Assembly (NCBI GenBank): GCA_018241745.1
Contig: JAFEDG010000148.1
Span: forward strand, 1 to 53,982
Direction of reading: 5' to 3'
Length of the DNA: 53,982 nt
Source of the DNA: Pseudomonadota bacterium
Lineage (GTDB): Bacteria > Pseudomonadota > Gammaproteobacteria > Burkholderiales > Casimicrobiaceae
Part shown: positions 25,438-35,188 of the stretch, in pieces
Layout of the letters: the number at the start of each line of letters is the position of its first letter
How positions within the stretch are numbered: the stretch's first letter is position 1
Position numbers and translations under genes: made by a program
The notes under the pieces: model-generated
Database searches by the model: none
What the model was told of the DNA's origin: nothing
What the model saw: the letters and a program-made list of their open reading frames with translations, nothing else

Positions 25438-26328
25438 ATGAGCCAGTCCGACGACAGCCACGACGACAAGCCCAGCCTGATGGAGCGCATCTCGGCGTTC
25501 CTCGTGCGCGAGCCCGAGGATCGCGACCAGCTGCGCGAGATGCTGCACGGCGCGAGCGTGCGCCAGCTGATCGACGCCGATGCGCTGGCGATGATCGAGG
25601 GCGTCCTGTCGGTGTCGGAGCTCACCGTGCGCGAGATCATGATCCCGCGCGCGCAGATGGACTGCGTGTCCATCGACGATTCGCCGGCGGAGTTCATCCC
25701 GCTGGTGCTGGAGACGAACCACTCGCGCTTCCCGGTGATCGGCGAGAACAAGGACGACGTGATCGGCATCCTGCTTGCGAAGGAGCTGCTCAAGTACTAC
25801 TCGGACCCGGAGGCCTTCGTGCTGCGCGACACGCTGCGGCCGGCCGTGTTCGTGCCCGAGTCCAAGCGACTCAACGTGCTGCTGCGCGACTTCCGCGCCA
25901 ACCGCAACCACATCGCGATCGTCGTCGACGAGTACGGTGGCGTTTCCGGCCTCGTGACGATCGAGGACGTGCTCGAGCAGATCGTCGGCGACATCGAGGA
26001 CGAGTACGACTTCGACGAGAGCGAGGACAACATCATCGCCGAGGGCAACGGCCGCTTCCGCGTCAAGGCGCAGACGGAGGTCGAGGATTTCAACGCGCAC
26101 TTCGGCGTCAAGCTCGACGACGACGAGATCGACACCGTCGGCGGCGCGGTGCTGCGCGCGTTCGGACGCCTGCCCAAGCGCGGCGAGACAGTGACGATCG
26201 ACGGGTTGCGCTTCCGCGTCGTCCGCGCGGACAGCCGGCGGGTGCAGTTGCTGAACGTCGAGCGCATTGCCGCGCCGGCCCCGCCTGCCGCCCGCGACGA
26301 CGACGACGACGACAAGGCGTCCTGTTGA
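25438..26328 (+). CDS. corC: CorC/YbeX family CBS-domain protein
   Basis: A 296-residue cytosolic protein: N-terminal helix, tandem CBS domains (about 65-190; VREIMIPRAQMDCV and IVVDEYGGVSGLVTIEDVLEQIVGDIEDEYD) and a C-terminal CorC_HlyC domain (about 205-285) with DTVGGAVLRAFGRLPKRGE. Family members are linked to Mg/Co efflux and to ribosome function next to ybeY. There is no membrane domain, as for CorC rather than HlyC/CNNM-type transporters. The C-terminus has an Asp run (DDDDDD). It overlaps the lnt start by four bases (TTGA). Confidence 0.92.
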   Translation: MSQSDDSHDDKPSLMERISAFLVREPEDRDQLREMLHGASVRQLIDADALAMIEGVLSVSELTVREIMIPRAQMDCVSIDDSPAEFIPLVLETNHSRFPVIGENKDDVIGILLAKELLKYYSDPEAFVLRDTLRPAVFVPESKRLNVLLRDFRANRNHIAIVVDEYGGVSGLVTIEDVLEQIVGDIEDEYDFDESEDNIIAEGNGRFRVKAQTEVEDFNAHFGVKLDDDEIDTVGGAVLRAFGRLPKRGETVTIDGLRFRVVRADSRRVQLLNVERIAAPAPPAARDDDDDDKASC

Positions 26329-27884
26329 ACACCGAAGGCAAGCTGGCGGCCCCGCTGTCGTTGTGCGCGGGCGCGGCGACGGTATTCGCGTTCGCGCCAT
26401 TCGGATTCGCGCTCGTCGCGCCCGCGATGCTGGGCGGGCAGTTCCTGTTCTGGCAGCACGCGCACAGCCCGCGCACGGCCGCGAAGCTCGGCTTTGCCTA
26501 CGGCGTGGGCCTGTTCGGCGCCGGGGTCAGCTGGGTCTACGTACCACTGCAGACGTTCGGCGGGATGCCCGCCGCGCTGGCGGTGCTCGCGACCGCGACC
26601 TGGGTCGCCTACCTCGCGCTGTGGCCCGCCCTCGTCGGGGCGCTCGCCGTGCGGTTTACCGAGCACGACAGCGTCCCGCGCGCGCTGGCACTCGCCACGC
26701 TGTGGACGCTGTCCGAATGGTTGCGCGGGCGCGGCTACACCGGGTTCCCGTGGCTGCTCGTCGGGTCGGCGCAGCTGCCCGGCTCCAGCCTCGCGGGCTT
26801 CGCGCCGCTGGGCGGCGTGTTCGGCGTGTCGCTCGCCACGGCGCTGGCAGCGGCTCTGCTCGCCTTGTTCGTCGAGGCGATCACGCAGCACGCGCGCCGG
26901 CTGATGTTCGCGTCGCTCGCCGGGATCGCGCTGCTGTTCGCGGCCGGCTGGGGGCTCCAGCACCTGACGTGGACCGAGCGCGTCGGCGAGCCGCTCACGA
27001 TCTCGCTGATCCAGGGCAACGTCGCGCAGCACCAGAAGTTCGATCCCGCGTATCGCGACCGCAACTTCCTGCTGTACGCGCACTTGGCCGAAGTGAGCCG
27101 CGGCCGCCTGATCGTGTTGCCCGAAAGCGCGTTCCCGGTGTTTGCGGACGAGGTCCCGGCCGAGATCCTGGATCGCATCGCCGCCGCGGCCGCGGCGCGC
27201 AATGGTGATGCGCTCGTGGGCCTGTTCACGGTCGTAGAATCGCCGATCCCCGGCGACGAACCGGCGATCCACAACAGCGTGATCACCGTCGGCGCGGGCA
27301 AGCCGCAGCTGTACCGCAAGCATCACCTGGTGCCGTTCGGCGAGAGCATCCCGCTCAAGTCCGTCGTCGGCGGCTTCATCGAGCACGTGCTGGCGATCCC
27401 GCTGGCGGACCAGGCCGCCGGGCCCGCCGATGCGCCGCCGCTGGATGTCGCGGGCCAGCGCGTCGCGGTCAACATCTGCTACGAGGATGCGTTCGGCAAC
27501 GAGCTCCGCCGCCGGGTGCGCGACGCCACGCTGCTCGTCAACGTGACCAACGACGCCTGGTATGGCCGCTCGATCGCCGCCGACCAGCACGACCAGATCG
27601 CCGCGATGCGCGCGCTCGAGACCGGCCGCCCGCTGCTGCGCGCCACCAACACCGGCATCACGACGGCCGTTGGCGCCGACGGCCGCGAAGCCGCGCGGTT
27701 GCCCTGGTTCACGCGCGGCATCCTCGAGGTGACGGTCAGCGGCCGGCGCGGCGTCACGCCGTACATGGCCATCGGCGACACGGGGCCGGTCGTGCTGGCC
27801 GTCGCGTTGCTCGCGCTCGCGCTGGTCGTGGCCCGCCGTAACCGCACGGGCGGCACCGGGCGCCTGGCGGGCGAAACCCGGTAA
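26325..27884 (+). CDS. lnt: Apolipoprotein N-acyltransferase
   Basis: A 519-residue inner-membrane enzyme that adds the third acyl chain to lipoproteins. About six N-terminal and one C-terminal membrane helices flank a periplasmic nitrilase-like domain (about 220-480). The catalytic triad is visible: Glu267 in LPESAFP, Lys332 in [11 protein letters not shown], and Cys385 in NICYED. It starts with TTG inside the corC stop, so translation is coupled; no better start is nearby. It lies 52 bases upstream of glyQ. Lipoprotein substrates encoded in this window include the zinc protease, MltD and LptM. Confidence 0.95.
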   Translation: MNTEGKLAAPLSLCAGAATVFAFAPFGFALVAPAMLGGQFLFWQHAHSPRTAAKLGFAYGVGLFGAGVSWVYVPLQTFGGMPAALAVLATATWVAYLALWPALVGALAVRFTEHDSVPRALALATLWTLSEWLRGRGYTGFPWLLVGSAQLPGSSLAGFAPLGGVFGVSLATALAAALLALFVEAITQHARRLMFASLAGIALLFAAGWGLQHLTWTERVGEPLTISLIQGNVAQHQKFDPAYRDRNFLLYAHLAEVSRGRLIVLPESAFPVFADEVPAEILDRIAAAAAARNGDALVGLFTVVESPIPGDEPAIHNSVITVGAGKPQLYRKHHLVPFGESIPLKSVVGGFIEHVLAIPLADQAAGPADAPPLDVAGQRVAVNICYEDAFGNELRRRVRDATLLVNVTNDAWYGRSIAADQHDQIAAMRALETGRPLLRATNTGITTAVGADGREAARLPWFTRGILEVTVSGRRGVTPYMAIGDTGPVVLAVALLALALVVARRNRTGGTGRLAGETR

Positions 27885-27936
27885 AATCGCCGGTCCGTCG
27901 TCACCTTCGCGTGCGCCGCCGCCGCGCACGTCCGTC

Positions 27937-28878
27937 ATGCTGACCTTCCAGAATCTGATCCTGCGGCTGCAGGACTATTGGGGCCGCCAGGGCTGCGCGT
28001 TGCTGCAGCCCTACGACATGGAGGTCGGCGCGGGCACGTCACACACGGCAACGTTCCTGCGCGCGCTGGGACCGGAACCGTGGCGCGCCGGCTATGTGCA
28101 GCCGTCGCGGCGCCCGAAGGACGGCCGGTACGGCGAGAACCCCAACCGGATGCAGCACTACTACCAGTACCAGGTCGTGCTGAAGCCCTCGCCTGCCAAC
28201 ATCCTGGACCTCTACCTCGGTTCGCTCGAGGCGCTCGGCTTCGACCTCAAGGCCAACGACGTGCGCTTCGTCGAGGACGACTGGGAGAACCCGACGCTCG
28301 GCGCCTGGGGCCTCGGGTGGGAGGTCTGGCTCAACGGCATGGAGGTGACGCAGTTCACGTACTTCCAGCAGGTGGGCGGCCTCGACTGCAACCCGATCAC
28401 CGGCGAGATCACGTACGGCCTCGAGCGTCTGTGCATGTACCTGCAGGACTGCGAGAACGTGTTCGACCTCGTGTGGACCGAATGGGAGGAAGACGGGGCC
28501 ACGCGCGTGCTCACGTACGGCGACGTCTACCACCAGAACGAAGTCGAGCAGTCGACCTACAATTTCGAGCACTCCAACACGGAGAAGCTGCTCGAGCTGT
28601 TCACGTATTTCGAAGGCGAGGCGAAGCGCCTGCTCGCCGTCGCGCTGCCGCTGCCCGGCTACGAGGCGATCCTGAAGGCCGCGCACACGTTCAACCTGCT
28701 CGACGCGCGCGGCGCGATCTCGGTGACCGAGCGCGCCGCGTACATCGGCCGCATCCGCGCGCTGTCGCGGCTGGTCGCCACGACCTACCTCGAGTCGCGC
28801 CGTGCGCGCAGCTTCCCGCTGGTGCCGATGGCGCAGCGCGCCAGCCTGCCGCCGCAGTACGCGGCACACGAGTCATGA
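27937..28878 (+). CDS. glyQ: Glycyl-tRNA synthetase alpha subunit
   Basis: A 313-residue class II synthetase catalytic subunit of the bacterial alpha2beta2 enzyme. Family segments are plain from the start: [20 protein letters not shown], then [43 protein letters not shown] with the motif-2 arginine, and [10 protein letters not shown] (motif 3). It overlaps glyS by four bases (ATGA). Length is near the usual 300. Confidence 0.97.
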   Translation: MLTFQNLILRLQDYWGRQGCALLQPYDMEVGAGTSHTATFLRALGPEPWRAGYVQPSRRPKDGRYGENPNRMQHYYQYQVVLKPSPANILDLYLGSLEALGFDLKANDVRFVEDDWENPTLGAWGLGWEVWLNGMEVTQFTYFQQVGGLDCNPITGEITYGLERLCMYLQDCENVFDLVWTEWEEDGATRVLTYGDVYHQNEVEQSTYNFEHSNTEKLLELFTYFEGEAKRLLAVALPLPGYEAILKAAHTFNLLDARGAISVTERAAYIGRIRALSRLVATTYLESRRARSFPLVPMAQRASLPPQYAAHES

Positions 28879-30977
28879 GCGCGCCGCTCGTCGTCGAGCT
28901 GTTCACCGAGGAGCTGCCACCCAAGGCACTGAAGCGCCTCGGCCAGGCGTTTGCGGATGCTGTCGTCGCCGGCCTTGCCGCGCGCGACTTCGTCGAGCCC
29001 GACGCGGCAGTGACGCCGTATGCGTCGCCGCGGCGGCTGGCCGTGGCCATCGCCGCGGTGCGCGCCGTCGCGCCCGACAAGCCGTTCCGCGAGAAGCTGC
29101 TGCCGGTGTCCGTCGCGTTCGACGCCGCCGGCAAGCCCACTGCCGCCCTCACCGGCAAGCTCAAGGCGAAGGGCCTCGCGCACGTCGATCCCGCCACGCT
29201 CGCGCGCGGCAGCGACGGCAAGGCGGAAGCGCTGTTCCACGAAGGCATCGCCAAGGGGGGCCCGCTCGCCGACGCGTTGCAGGCGGTGCTCGCCGACGCC
29301 ATCGGCGCCTTGCCCATTCCCAAGGTGATGAGCTACGCCGGCGCGGGCGGCTACTGGAACGACGAGAAGTTCGTGCGGCCGGCGCACCGGCTCGTCGCGC
29401 TGCACGGGGCGGACGTCGTGCCGGTGACGGCGCTCGGACTCGCCGCCGGTCGCGTGACGATGGGCCACCGCTTCCTGTCCCGCGGCGAGCTCACGCTCGC
29501 AAACGCCGCCGCCTATGCGCCGACGCTCGAGGCCGAGGGCAAGGTGATCCCGTCGTTCGCCGCGCGGCGCGCCGCGATCGTCGCCAAGCTCGAGGCGGCC
29601 GCCGGCGCCGACACGCCGGTGATGCCCGAGGCGCTGCTCGACGAGGTCGCGTCGCTCGTCGAGTGGCCGGTGGTGTACGCCGGCGAGTTCGATCCCGCGT
29701 TCCTGGCCGTGCCGCAGGAATGCCTGATCCTGACGATGCAGCTCAACCAGAAGTATTTCGCATTGACGGACGCCGCCGGCAAGCTCGGCAACCGCTTCCT
29801 GGTCGTCAGCAACCTGGAGACGCGCGATCCGAAAGCCATCGTCGGTGGCAACGAGCGCGTGCTGCGCGCGCGCCTTGCCGATGCGCGCTTCTTCTTCGAC
29901 CAGGATCGCAAGGCGTCGCTGGAGTCGCGGCTGCCGAAGCTGGACGCCGTCGTCTATCACAACCAGCTCGGCACGCTCGGTGCGCGCGTCGCGCGGCTCG
30001 CGGCGCTGGCGAAGGCGATCGCGCCGTTCGTCGGCGCGGATCCGGCTGCGGCCGAGCGCGCGGCGCGGCTCGCCAAGGCGGATCTTGTCACCGACATGGT
30101 CGGCGAATTTCCCGAGCTGCAGGGCACGATGGGCCGCTACTACGCATTGCACGACGGCGAGCCGGCCGTGATCGCCGACGCGATCGCCGAGCACTACGCG
30201 CCCCGCTTTGCCGGCGACGCGCTGCCTGCCGGCCCCGTGGCGCAGGCCGTCGCGCTGGCGGACAAGCTCGAGGCGCTCGCGGGACTGTTCAGCATCGGCC
30301 AGGTGCCCACCGGCGACAAGGACCCGTTCGCGCTGCGCCGCGCGGCGCTGGGCGTCCTCCGCATCCTGATCGAGAAGCGCGTGCCGGTGACGTTGGGTCC
30401 GTTGCTCGATGCCGCATTCGCGCCATTCGGACCGGGCAAGAATGCGGGGGCCGACCTGTCGCAGTTCATCACCGATCGCCTGAAGGGTTACCTGAAGGAC
30501 CAGGGGTACACGACCAACGAGGTCGCGGCGGTCGTGGATGCCGGCCCCGGGGAGCTGTGGCTCGTCCCGAGCCAGCTCGCCGCGATCCGCGCGTTCGAAA
30601 AGTTGCCTGAAGCACCGGCACTCGCCGCGGCGAACAAGCGGATCAAGAACATCCTCGCGAAGACGGGCATCACGGTGACGTACGGGAACGTTCCCGCGGT
30701 TCCCGTGGACCCGAGCTTGCTCGCGCCTGGCGCCGAGACGGAACTGTCCCGGCAGTTCGCGAGCGTCCGGAGCGAAGTCGACGCCAAATGCGCAAGCGGC
30801 GACTGGCAGGGCGCGCTCCTCGCGCTGGCCGCGACGCGACCCGCGGTCGACCGCTTCTTCGACGACGTGATGGTGATGGCGGACGACCCCGCCGTCCGCC
30901 AGAACCGGCTCAACCTGCTCGCCAACGTCGCGGGGACGATGAACCGCGTCGCCGACATCAGCAAGCTCGCGCAGTAG
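28875..30977 (+). CDS. glyS: Glycyl-tRNA synthetase beta subunit
   Basis: A 700-residue beta subunit that binds tRNA-Gly. It starts [19 protein letters not shown], a diagnostic N-terminus, followed by domains carrying [37 protein letters not shown] and [19 protein letters not shown], the HD-like region (about 420-480, with [20 protein letters not shown]), and the C-terminal anticodon-binding-like domain. The ATG overlaps the glyQ stop, giving coupled synthesis of both subunits. Length is in the family range (about 690-720). Confidence 0.97.
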   Translation: MSAPLVVELFTEELPPKALKRLGQAFADAVVAGLAARDFVEPDAAVTPYASPRRLAVAIAAVRAVAPDKPFREKLLPVSVAFDAAGKPTAALTGKLKAKGLAHVDPATLARGSDGKAEALFHEGIAKGGPLADALQAVLADAIGALPIPKVMSYAGAGGYWNDEKFVRPAHRLVALHGADVVPVTALGLAAGRVTMGHRFLSRGELTLANAAAYAPTLEAEGKVIPSFAARRAAIVAKLEAAAGADTPVMPEALLDEVASLVEWPVVYAGEFDPAFLAVPQECLILTMQLNQKYFALTDAAGKLGNRFLVVSNLETRDPKAIVGGNERVLRARLADARFFFDQDRKASLESRLPKLDAVVYHNQLGTLGARVARLAALAKAIAPFVGADPAAAERAARLAKADLVTDMVGEFPELQGTMGRYYALHDGEPAVIADAIAEHYAPRFAGDALPAGPVAQAVALADKLEALAGLFSIGQVPTGDKDPFALRRAALGVLRILIEKRVPVTLGPLLDAAFAPFGPGKNAGADLSQFITDRLKGYLKDQGYTTNEVAAVVDAGPGELWLVPSQLAAIRAFEKLPEAPALAAANKRIKNILAKTGITVTYGNVPAVPVDPSLLAPGAETELSRQFASVRSEVDAKCASGDWQGALLALAATRPAVDRFFDDVMVMADDPAVRQNRLNLLANVAGTMNRVADISKLAQ

Positions 30978-30984
30978 CGCGCGG

Positions 30985-31010
30985 CCGGGAGCCGGCGCGC
31001 CGCCTCCCGG
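30985..31010 (+). terminator. GC-rich stem-loop after glyS
   Basis: CCGGGAG (30985-30991) and CTCCCGG (31004-31010) pair around a loop that itself contains the palindrome GGCGCGCC. It is the main structure in the 75-base gap between glyS and gmhB and may reduce read-through. There is no T-tract, so termination is uncertain. Confidence 0.3.
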
Positions 31011-31052
31011 GGAAGCATTCCGCGCTGGCCCGCGCCGCGCATTGCTTCTAGA

Positions 31053-31646
31053 ATGCCGGCCGTGGTCCAGCTCACCTCCGAAGCGGTCGCCGCCTCCCGC
31101 CAGCCCAAGCTCATCGTCCTCGACCGTGACGGCGTCATCAATCGCGACAGCGACCAGTTCATCAAGTCGCCGGACGAGTGGGTACCGATCCCGGGCAGCA
31201 TCGAGGCGATCGCGCGCCTGCACCACGCCGGCTACCGTGTCGTCGTCGCGACGAACCAGTCGGGTCTCGGGCGCGGGCTGTTCGACATGGCGATGCTGAA
31301 CGCCATCCACGAGAAGATGCACCGCGCCGTGGCGCAGGCCGGCGGCCGGATCGACGCGATCTTCTACTGCCCGCATTCGGCCGACTCGCAGTGCGACTGC
31401 CGCAAGCCCAAGCCGGGGATGCTGCTGGAGATAGGGCGGCGCTTCAACGTCGAGCTCGCCGGCACGCCGTCGGTGGGCGACAGCCTGCGCGACCTGGACG
31501 CCGCGGCGACGGTCGGCGCGCAGCCGATGCTCGTGCTCACGGGCAAGGGCGAGAAGACGCTGCGCGAGGGCGGCTTTCCCGCCAACACGGTGATCTTCCC
31601 GGACCTCGCGTTCGCCGTCGCGGCGCTGATCGCCGGCGACGAGTGA
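31053..31646 (+). CDS. gmhB: D-glycero-beta-D-manno-heptose 1,7-bisphosphate 7-phosphatase
   Basis: A 197-residue HAD-superfamily phosphatase of lipopolysaccharide heptose synthesis. Motif I is LDRDGVINRDSD (nucleophile Asp24, acid Asp26), motif II VVATNQSGLGRG, and the zinc-binding Cys/His set is complete: Cys106, His108, Cys114, Cys116 in CPHSADSQCDCRKPKPG. Motif IV is VGDSLRDLDAA. The N-terminus is about 15 residues longer than usual, and no good ribosome site precedes the ATG; GTG at 31062 is an alternative. It is followed 2 bases later by the acyltransferase gene. Confidence 0.92.
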   Translation: MPAVVQLTSEAVAASRQPKLIVLDRDGVINRDSDQFIKSPDEWVPIPGSIEAIARLHHAGYRVVVATNQSGLGRGLFDMAMLNAIHEKMHRAVAQAGGRIDAIFYCPHSADSQCDCRKPKPGMLLEIGRRFNVELAGTPSVGDSLRDLDAAATVGAQPMLVLTGKGEKTLREGGFPANTVIFPDLAFAVAALIAGDE

Positions 31647-31648
31647 CG

Positions 31649-32368
31649 ATGTCCTTCCTGCGCTCGCTCGTCTTCCTGCTGTTCCAGATCGTCGTCACGC
31701 CCGTCTTCGCGATCCTGATGCTGGCCACCGCGTGGTTGCCGCGCGTGCAGCGCTACGAAACCGCCGCGGCCTGGTGCGGCATGATGCTGGTCGCGGCGCG
31801 CGCGATCTGCGGCATCCGGTGGCGCGTCGAGGGGCTGGCCAACATCCCGTCGACGCCGCACATCATCATGTGCAAGCACAGCTCGACGTGGGAGACGCTG
31901 TCGCTGCACACGTACTTCCCGCCGTTGTCGTTCATCGCGAAGAAGGAGCTCCTGAAGATCCCGTTCTTCGGCTGGGGCTTCGCGCTTGCGTCGCCAATCA
32001 CGATCGACCGCAAGGCGGGTGCCGACGCGATGCAGCAGATGGCCGTGCAGGCGCGCGAGCGCTTTGCGCAGGGCTTCTGGATCGTCATCTACCCGGAAGG
32101 CACGCGGATCAAGGCCGGCACGCACGTCCGCTACAAGACAGGCGGCGCGCGGCTCGCGCTGCTGACCGACACGCCGATCCTGCCGATCGCGCACAACGCC
32201 GGCTACCTGTGGCCCAAGGGCATCTTCGGCAAGCGGCCAGGCACGATCACGCTGTCGATCGGCGCGCCGATCGCGCCGGAAGGTCGCGACCCGGCGGCAC
32301 TGACGGCGCTGGTCGAGCAGTGGATCGAGGACGAGGTGGCGCGCCTCGGCGTGCCGGCCGCTGCATGA
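31649..32368 (+). CDS. plsC: 1-acyl-sn-glycerol-3-phosphate acyltransferase (PlsC family)
   Basis: A 239-residue membrane-associated acyltransferase. An N-terminal hydrophobic helix (8-30) anchors it; the catalytic block I is KHSSTWET (His77, with Glu82 where the classic motif has Asp), block II lies around ASPITIDR, and block III is YPEGTRIKAG (about 149-158). The H-x4-E variant is frequent in the betaproteobacterial group of this family, sometimes annotated as lysophospholipid acyltransferase. It would make phosphatidic acid from lysophosphatidic acid. It starts 2 bases after gmhB and overlaps the next gene by four bases, forming a tight three-gene unit. Confidence 0.88.
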   Translation: MSFLRSLVFLLFQIVVTPVFAILMLATAWLPRVQRYETAAAWCGMMLVAARAICGIRWRVEGLANIPSTPHIIMCKHSSTWETLSLHTYFPPLSFIAKKELLKIPFFGWGFALASPITIDRKAGADAMQQMAVQARERFAQGFWIVIYPEGTRIKAGTHVRYKTGGARLALLTDTPILPIAHNAGYLWPKGIFGKRPGTITLSIGAPIAPEGRDPAALTALVEQWIEDEVARLGVPAAA

Positions 32369-33123
32369 AGCCGGTCACCCGCGCCCACTTGACGCCGGAC
32401 GAGCACGTCCGCGCGGGCCAGATGCGTCGCGTGATGCTCGGCACCGAGGCTGTCGCGTACCGGCTCGTGCGCGCGCGCCGGCGCACGATCGGCATGCAGA
32501 TCGACCTCGACGGCCTCACGGTGCGCGCGCCGCGCTGGGTGACGCTGTCCGAGATCGAGGCCGCGCTGACCGAGCGCGCGACGTGGATCGTGCGCACGCT
32601 CGCCGAATGGCGCGCGCGCCGCCGCGACGTCTACCCGCGCGTGTGGCAGACCGGCGCGCCGATCTACTATCGCGGCGAACCGTTGTCGCTCGCGCTGTTC
32701 CCCGCGCGCCGCGCCGGCATCCGCGCCGACCTGTTCGACCTCACGGTGCTGCATCCCGCGCCCGGCGACGAGCGCAAGGTCGCCGGTTACGTCACCGACT
32801 GGCTGAAGGACGAGGCGCTACGGCTCGTCGCCACGCGCGTGCAGGGCTACGCGCTCGCCGCCGGCCGCGACGACCCCCCGGTGAAGCTCACGAACGCCCG
32901 CAGCGAATGGGGCAGCTGCAACCAGCGTGGCGAGATCCGGCTCAACTGGCGGCTCATCCAGCTGCCGCCGCGGCTGGCCGACTACGTCGTGGCGCACGAG
33001 GTGGCGCACCTCGTCGAGCTCAACCACTCGCCGCGCTTCTGGGCGGTCGTCGAGCGGCTGATGCCCGGCCACGCGGCGCAGCGCCGCGCGCTGGAGGAGT
33101 GGACGGCGCTGCTGGCCGCCTGA
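32365..33123 (+). CDS. YgjP-like (DUF45/M48-type) zinc metallopeptidase
   Basis: A 252-residue cytosolic protein of the YgjP/DUF45 family. The zinc motif is HEVAHLVELNHSPRFW (His211, Glu212, His215, with a downstream His221). The preceding ARSEWGSCNQRGEIRLNWRL block is highly typical of the family. The N-terminal half (about 20-140) is a beta-rich Arg-rich region. The biological substrate of this family is not established. The ATG overlaps the plsC stop (ATGA). It is convergent with cyaY, 13 bases away. Confidence 0.9.
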   Translation: MKPVTRAHLTPDEHVRAGQMRRVMLGTEAVAYRLVRARRRTIGMQIDLDGLTVRAPRWVTLSEIEAALTERATWIVRTLAEWRARRRDVYPRVWQTGAPIYYRGEPLSLALFPARRAGIRADLFDLTVLHPAPGDERKVAGYVTDWLKDEALRLVATRVQGYALAAGRDDPPVKLTNARSEWGSCNQRGEIRLNWRLIQLPPRLADYVVAHEVAHLVELNHSPRFWAVVERLMPGHAAQRRALEEWTALLAA

Positions 33124-33136
33124 AGCGCGCCGCGCG

Positions 33137-33478
33137 TCAGGCCGTCGCGAGCTGCGGCACTGCGACGGCGAGCCCGCCCTGCGCGCGCAGCACCGCCGCG
33201 AGCGCATCCTCGATGAACGCACCGCTGCGCGTGTCGCGCCAGCGGCCGCCGTCGATCCGGTAGTGGTAGCCGCCGGATTTGGCGGCGACCCACAGCTCGC
33301 GATTGGGAGCGTGGCGGTTGACGATCACCTTGCCGCCGTCGTCGCATTCGATCGTCAGGATGCCGTCGTTGAGCTGCCAGTCGACGTCGGCGTCGCTCGT
33401 CGCCAGCGCGTCGTCCAGCGCAGCGCCGAGCGCCGCCAGCGCGCGGTCCGTCACGTCCAGGAACTCGGTGTCCGTCAT
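33137..33478 (-). CDS. cyaY: Frataxin homologue CyaY
   Basis: A 113-residue CyaY, which binds iron and modulates iron-sulfur cluster assembly by IscS. The acidic N-terminal helix (MTDTEFLDVTDRALAALGAALDDA) and the beta-sheet with ILTIECDDGGKVIVNRHAPN, ELWVAAKSGGYHYR and WRDTRSG give the full frataxin pattern. It is divergent from lptM with only 28 bases between the two start codons, so their promoters must overlap each other or the opposite gene. This cyaY-lptM-lysA arrangement is conserved in beta- and gammaproteobacteria. Confidence 0.94.
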   Translation of the reverse strand: MTDTEFLDVTDRALAALGAALDDALATSDADVDWQLNDGILTIECDDGGKVIVNRHAPNRELWVAAKSGGYHYRIDGGRWRDTRSGAFIEDALAAVLRAQGGLAVAVPQLATA

Positions 33479-33506
33479 GGTCTGCGATGGTGTAGCATCG
33501 GCGGCG

Positions 33507-33692
33507 ATGTTACGCCGTTCGCCATCGCCTCGCCGTCCGCGCGCAACGCCCGTCCTCGCCGTCACGCTGCTGCTCGCGCTTGCCGGTTGCGGCATCAAGG
33601 GCCCGCTCAAGCCGCCGCCGGGGACCACGACGCCACCGCCGCCGCCGCCCTCCGGCATCGAGATGCCGTCGCAGGTGAACGGCGGCAGCTGA
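33507..33692 (+). CDS. lptM: Small lipoprotein, LptM/YifL type
   Basis: A 61-residue lipoprotein: Arg-rich n-region, hydrophobic core, and lipobox LAGC followed by GIKGPLKPPP, which matches the conserved CG-L/I-KGPL start of LptM (YifL), a chaperone aiding oxidative maturation of the LPS transporter LptD. The rest is Pro-rich. Its place between cyaY and lysA is the conserved one. TTG of lysA follows 14 bases after the stop. The short length makes sequence evidence limited, but lipobox plus synteny are convincing. Confidence 0.88.
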   Translation: MLRRSPSPRRPRATPVLAVTLLLALAGCGIKGPLKPPPGTTTPPPPPPSGIEMPSQVNGGS

Positions 33693-33705
33693 CTCCACGC
33701 CGCCC

Positions 33706-34953
33706 TTGGATCCATTCCGTTACCGCGACGGCGAGCTCTGCGCCGAAGAGGTCCCGCTCGCCGACATCGCCGCCCGGTACGGCACGCCGACGTACGTCTA
33801 TTCGCGCGCGGCGATCGAGGCAGCGTTCCGCGAGTACACGGCTGCGTTCGCGGGCACGCCGCACCTCGTCTGCTACGCGCTCAAGGCCAACTCGAACCTC
33901 GCGATCCTGGCGTTGCTCGCCCGGCTCGGCGCCGGCTTCGACATCGTGTCGGGCGGCGAGCTCGCCCGCGTGCTGCACGCCGGCGGCGACCCGGCAAAGA
34001 TCGTGTTCTCCGGGGTCGGCAAGACGGACACCGAGATCGTCGCGGCACTCGCGGCCGGCATCCTGTGCTTCAACGTCGAGTCGGCCTCCGAGCTGGAACG
34101 GATCGCGGCGATCGCCGCGCGCGAGGGGCGGCGGGCGCCGGTGAGCCTGCGCGTGAATCCGCACGTCGACGCGCGCACGCACCCGTACATCGCGACCGGG
34201 CTCGCGGAAAGCAAGTTCGGCATCGCGCACACCGCGGCGCCGGAGCTCTACCGGCGGGCGGCGGCGATGCCTTCGCTCGCGGTGCGCGGCATCGACTGCC
34301 ACATCGGTTCGCAAGTGCTGGACCTCGACGCCTACGTCGAGACGGCGGCGCGGATGTTCGAGCTCGTCGACACGCTGGCGGCGGAAGGCATCGTCCTCGA
34401 GCACGTCGACCTGGGCGGCGGCCTGGGCGTGCGCTACCGCGACGACGACACGCCGATCGTGCTGGCGCGCTATGCGGACGCCGTCCGCGCCGCGCGCGGC
34501 GCGCGCGAGGTGAAGCTGCTTTTCGAGCCGGGGCGACGGCTGGTCGGCGAGGCGGGCGTGCTGCTGACGCGCGTGCTCTACCTCAAGCCCGGCGAGGCGA
34601 AGCACTTCGCGATCGTCGACGCGGCGATGAACGACCTGCTGCGCCCGGCGCTCTACGCGGCGTGGCACGGCGTCGATCCGGTGCGCCCGCGCGCTGGCGC
34701 CACGACGGTGTACGACGTCGTCGGCCCCGTCTGCGAAAGCGGCGATTTCCTCGCCGAGGCGCGCGCGCTGGCGCTGGCCGAAGGCGACCTGCTCGCCGTG
34801 CGCACCGCGGGCGCCTACGGCATGGCGATGAGCTCCAACTACAACTCGCGGCCGCGCGCGTGCGAGGTGCTCGTCGACGGCGCGCACGCGCACGTCGTCC
34901 GCGAGCGCGAGCGCATCGACGCGCTGTGGAATGGCGAGCACGTCGCGCGCTGA
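33706..34953 (+). CDS. lysA: Diaminopimelate decarboxylase
   Basis: A 415-residue PLP enzyme making L-lysine from meso-diaminopimelate. PLP lysine Lys60 in CYALKANSN, the phosphate-binding glycine loop DLGGGLGVRY, the substrate and dimer contacts in EPGRRLVGEAG, CESGDFLAE and GAYGMAMSSNYNSRPR are all present. The start is TTG at 33706, giving the typical MDPFRYRDGELCAE opening; no ATG fits. It is downstream of lptM with a 13-base gap. Length is typical (about 415-420). Confidence 0.96.
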   Translation: MDPFRYRDGELCAEEVPLADIAARYGTPTYVYSRAAIEAAFREYTAAFAGTPHLVCYALKANSNLAILALLARLGAGFDIVSGGELARVLHAGGDPAKIVFSGVGKTDTEIVAALAAGILCFNVESASELERIAAIAAREGRRAPVSLRVNPHVDARTHPYIATGLAESKFGIAHTAAPELYRRAAAMPSLAVRGIDCHIGSQVLDLDAYVETAARMFELVDTLAAEGIVLEHVDLGGGLGVRYRDDDTPIVLARYADAVRAARGAREVKLLFEPGRRLVGEAGVLLTRVLYLKPGEAKHFAIVDAAMNDLLRPALYAAWHGVDPVRPRAGATTVYDVVGPVCESGDFLAEARALALAEGDLLAVRTAGAYGMAMSSNYNSRPRACEVLVDGAHAHVVRERERIDALWNGEHVAR

Positions 34954-35033
34954 GAACGCGTTTTTGCCGCCGCCAGGCGGTGTGCGAATTCGCAACACCG
35001 CCGCGCGCGCGTCATACAACAAGCGCCGGATTC

Positions 35034-35061
35034 TTGCAAATCGTTGAAATGTGGCTAGAAT
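35034..35061 (+). promoter_or_regulatory. Sigma70 promoter for H1-like gene
   Basis: TTGCAA (35034-35039), 16-base spacer, TAGAAT (35056-35061), in a 235-base noncoding stretch between lysA and the H1-like gene. The -10 matches five of six positions. The transcript would have a leader of about 120 bases before the ATG at 35189. Apart from this the gap shows no gene. Confidence 0.55.
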
Positions 35062-35188
35062 GCGACCAGCAGGTGGCAATGGGTTTGTCAAGTAGTCGGG
35101 CGGTGCATCACGACGAAATGCAAAACCGGCGGCATCTGCGAAGACGACGTTCAATAACAGTTCCGGCAACTCAGACAGGAGAAACTCA

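Noticed and set aside
31029..31056. TAGAAT as a -10 element for gmhB
   Set aside because: It overlaps the gmhB start codon, leaving no room for a leader; it can only serve a downstream start.
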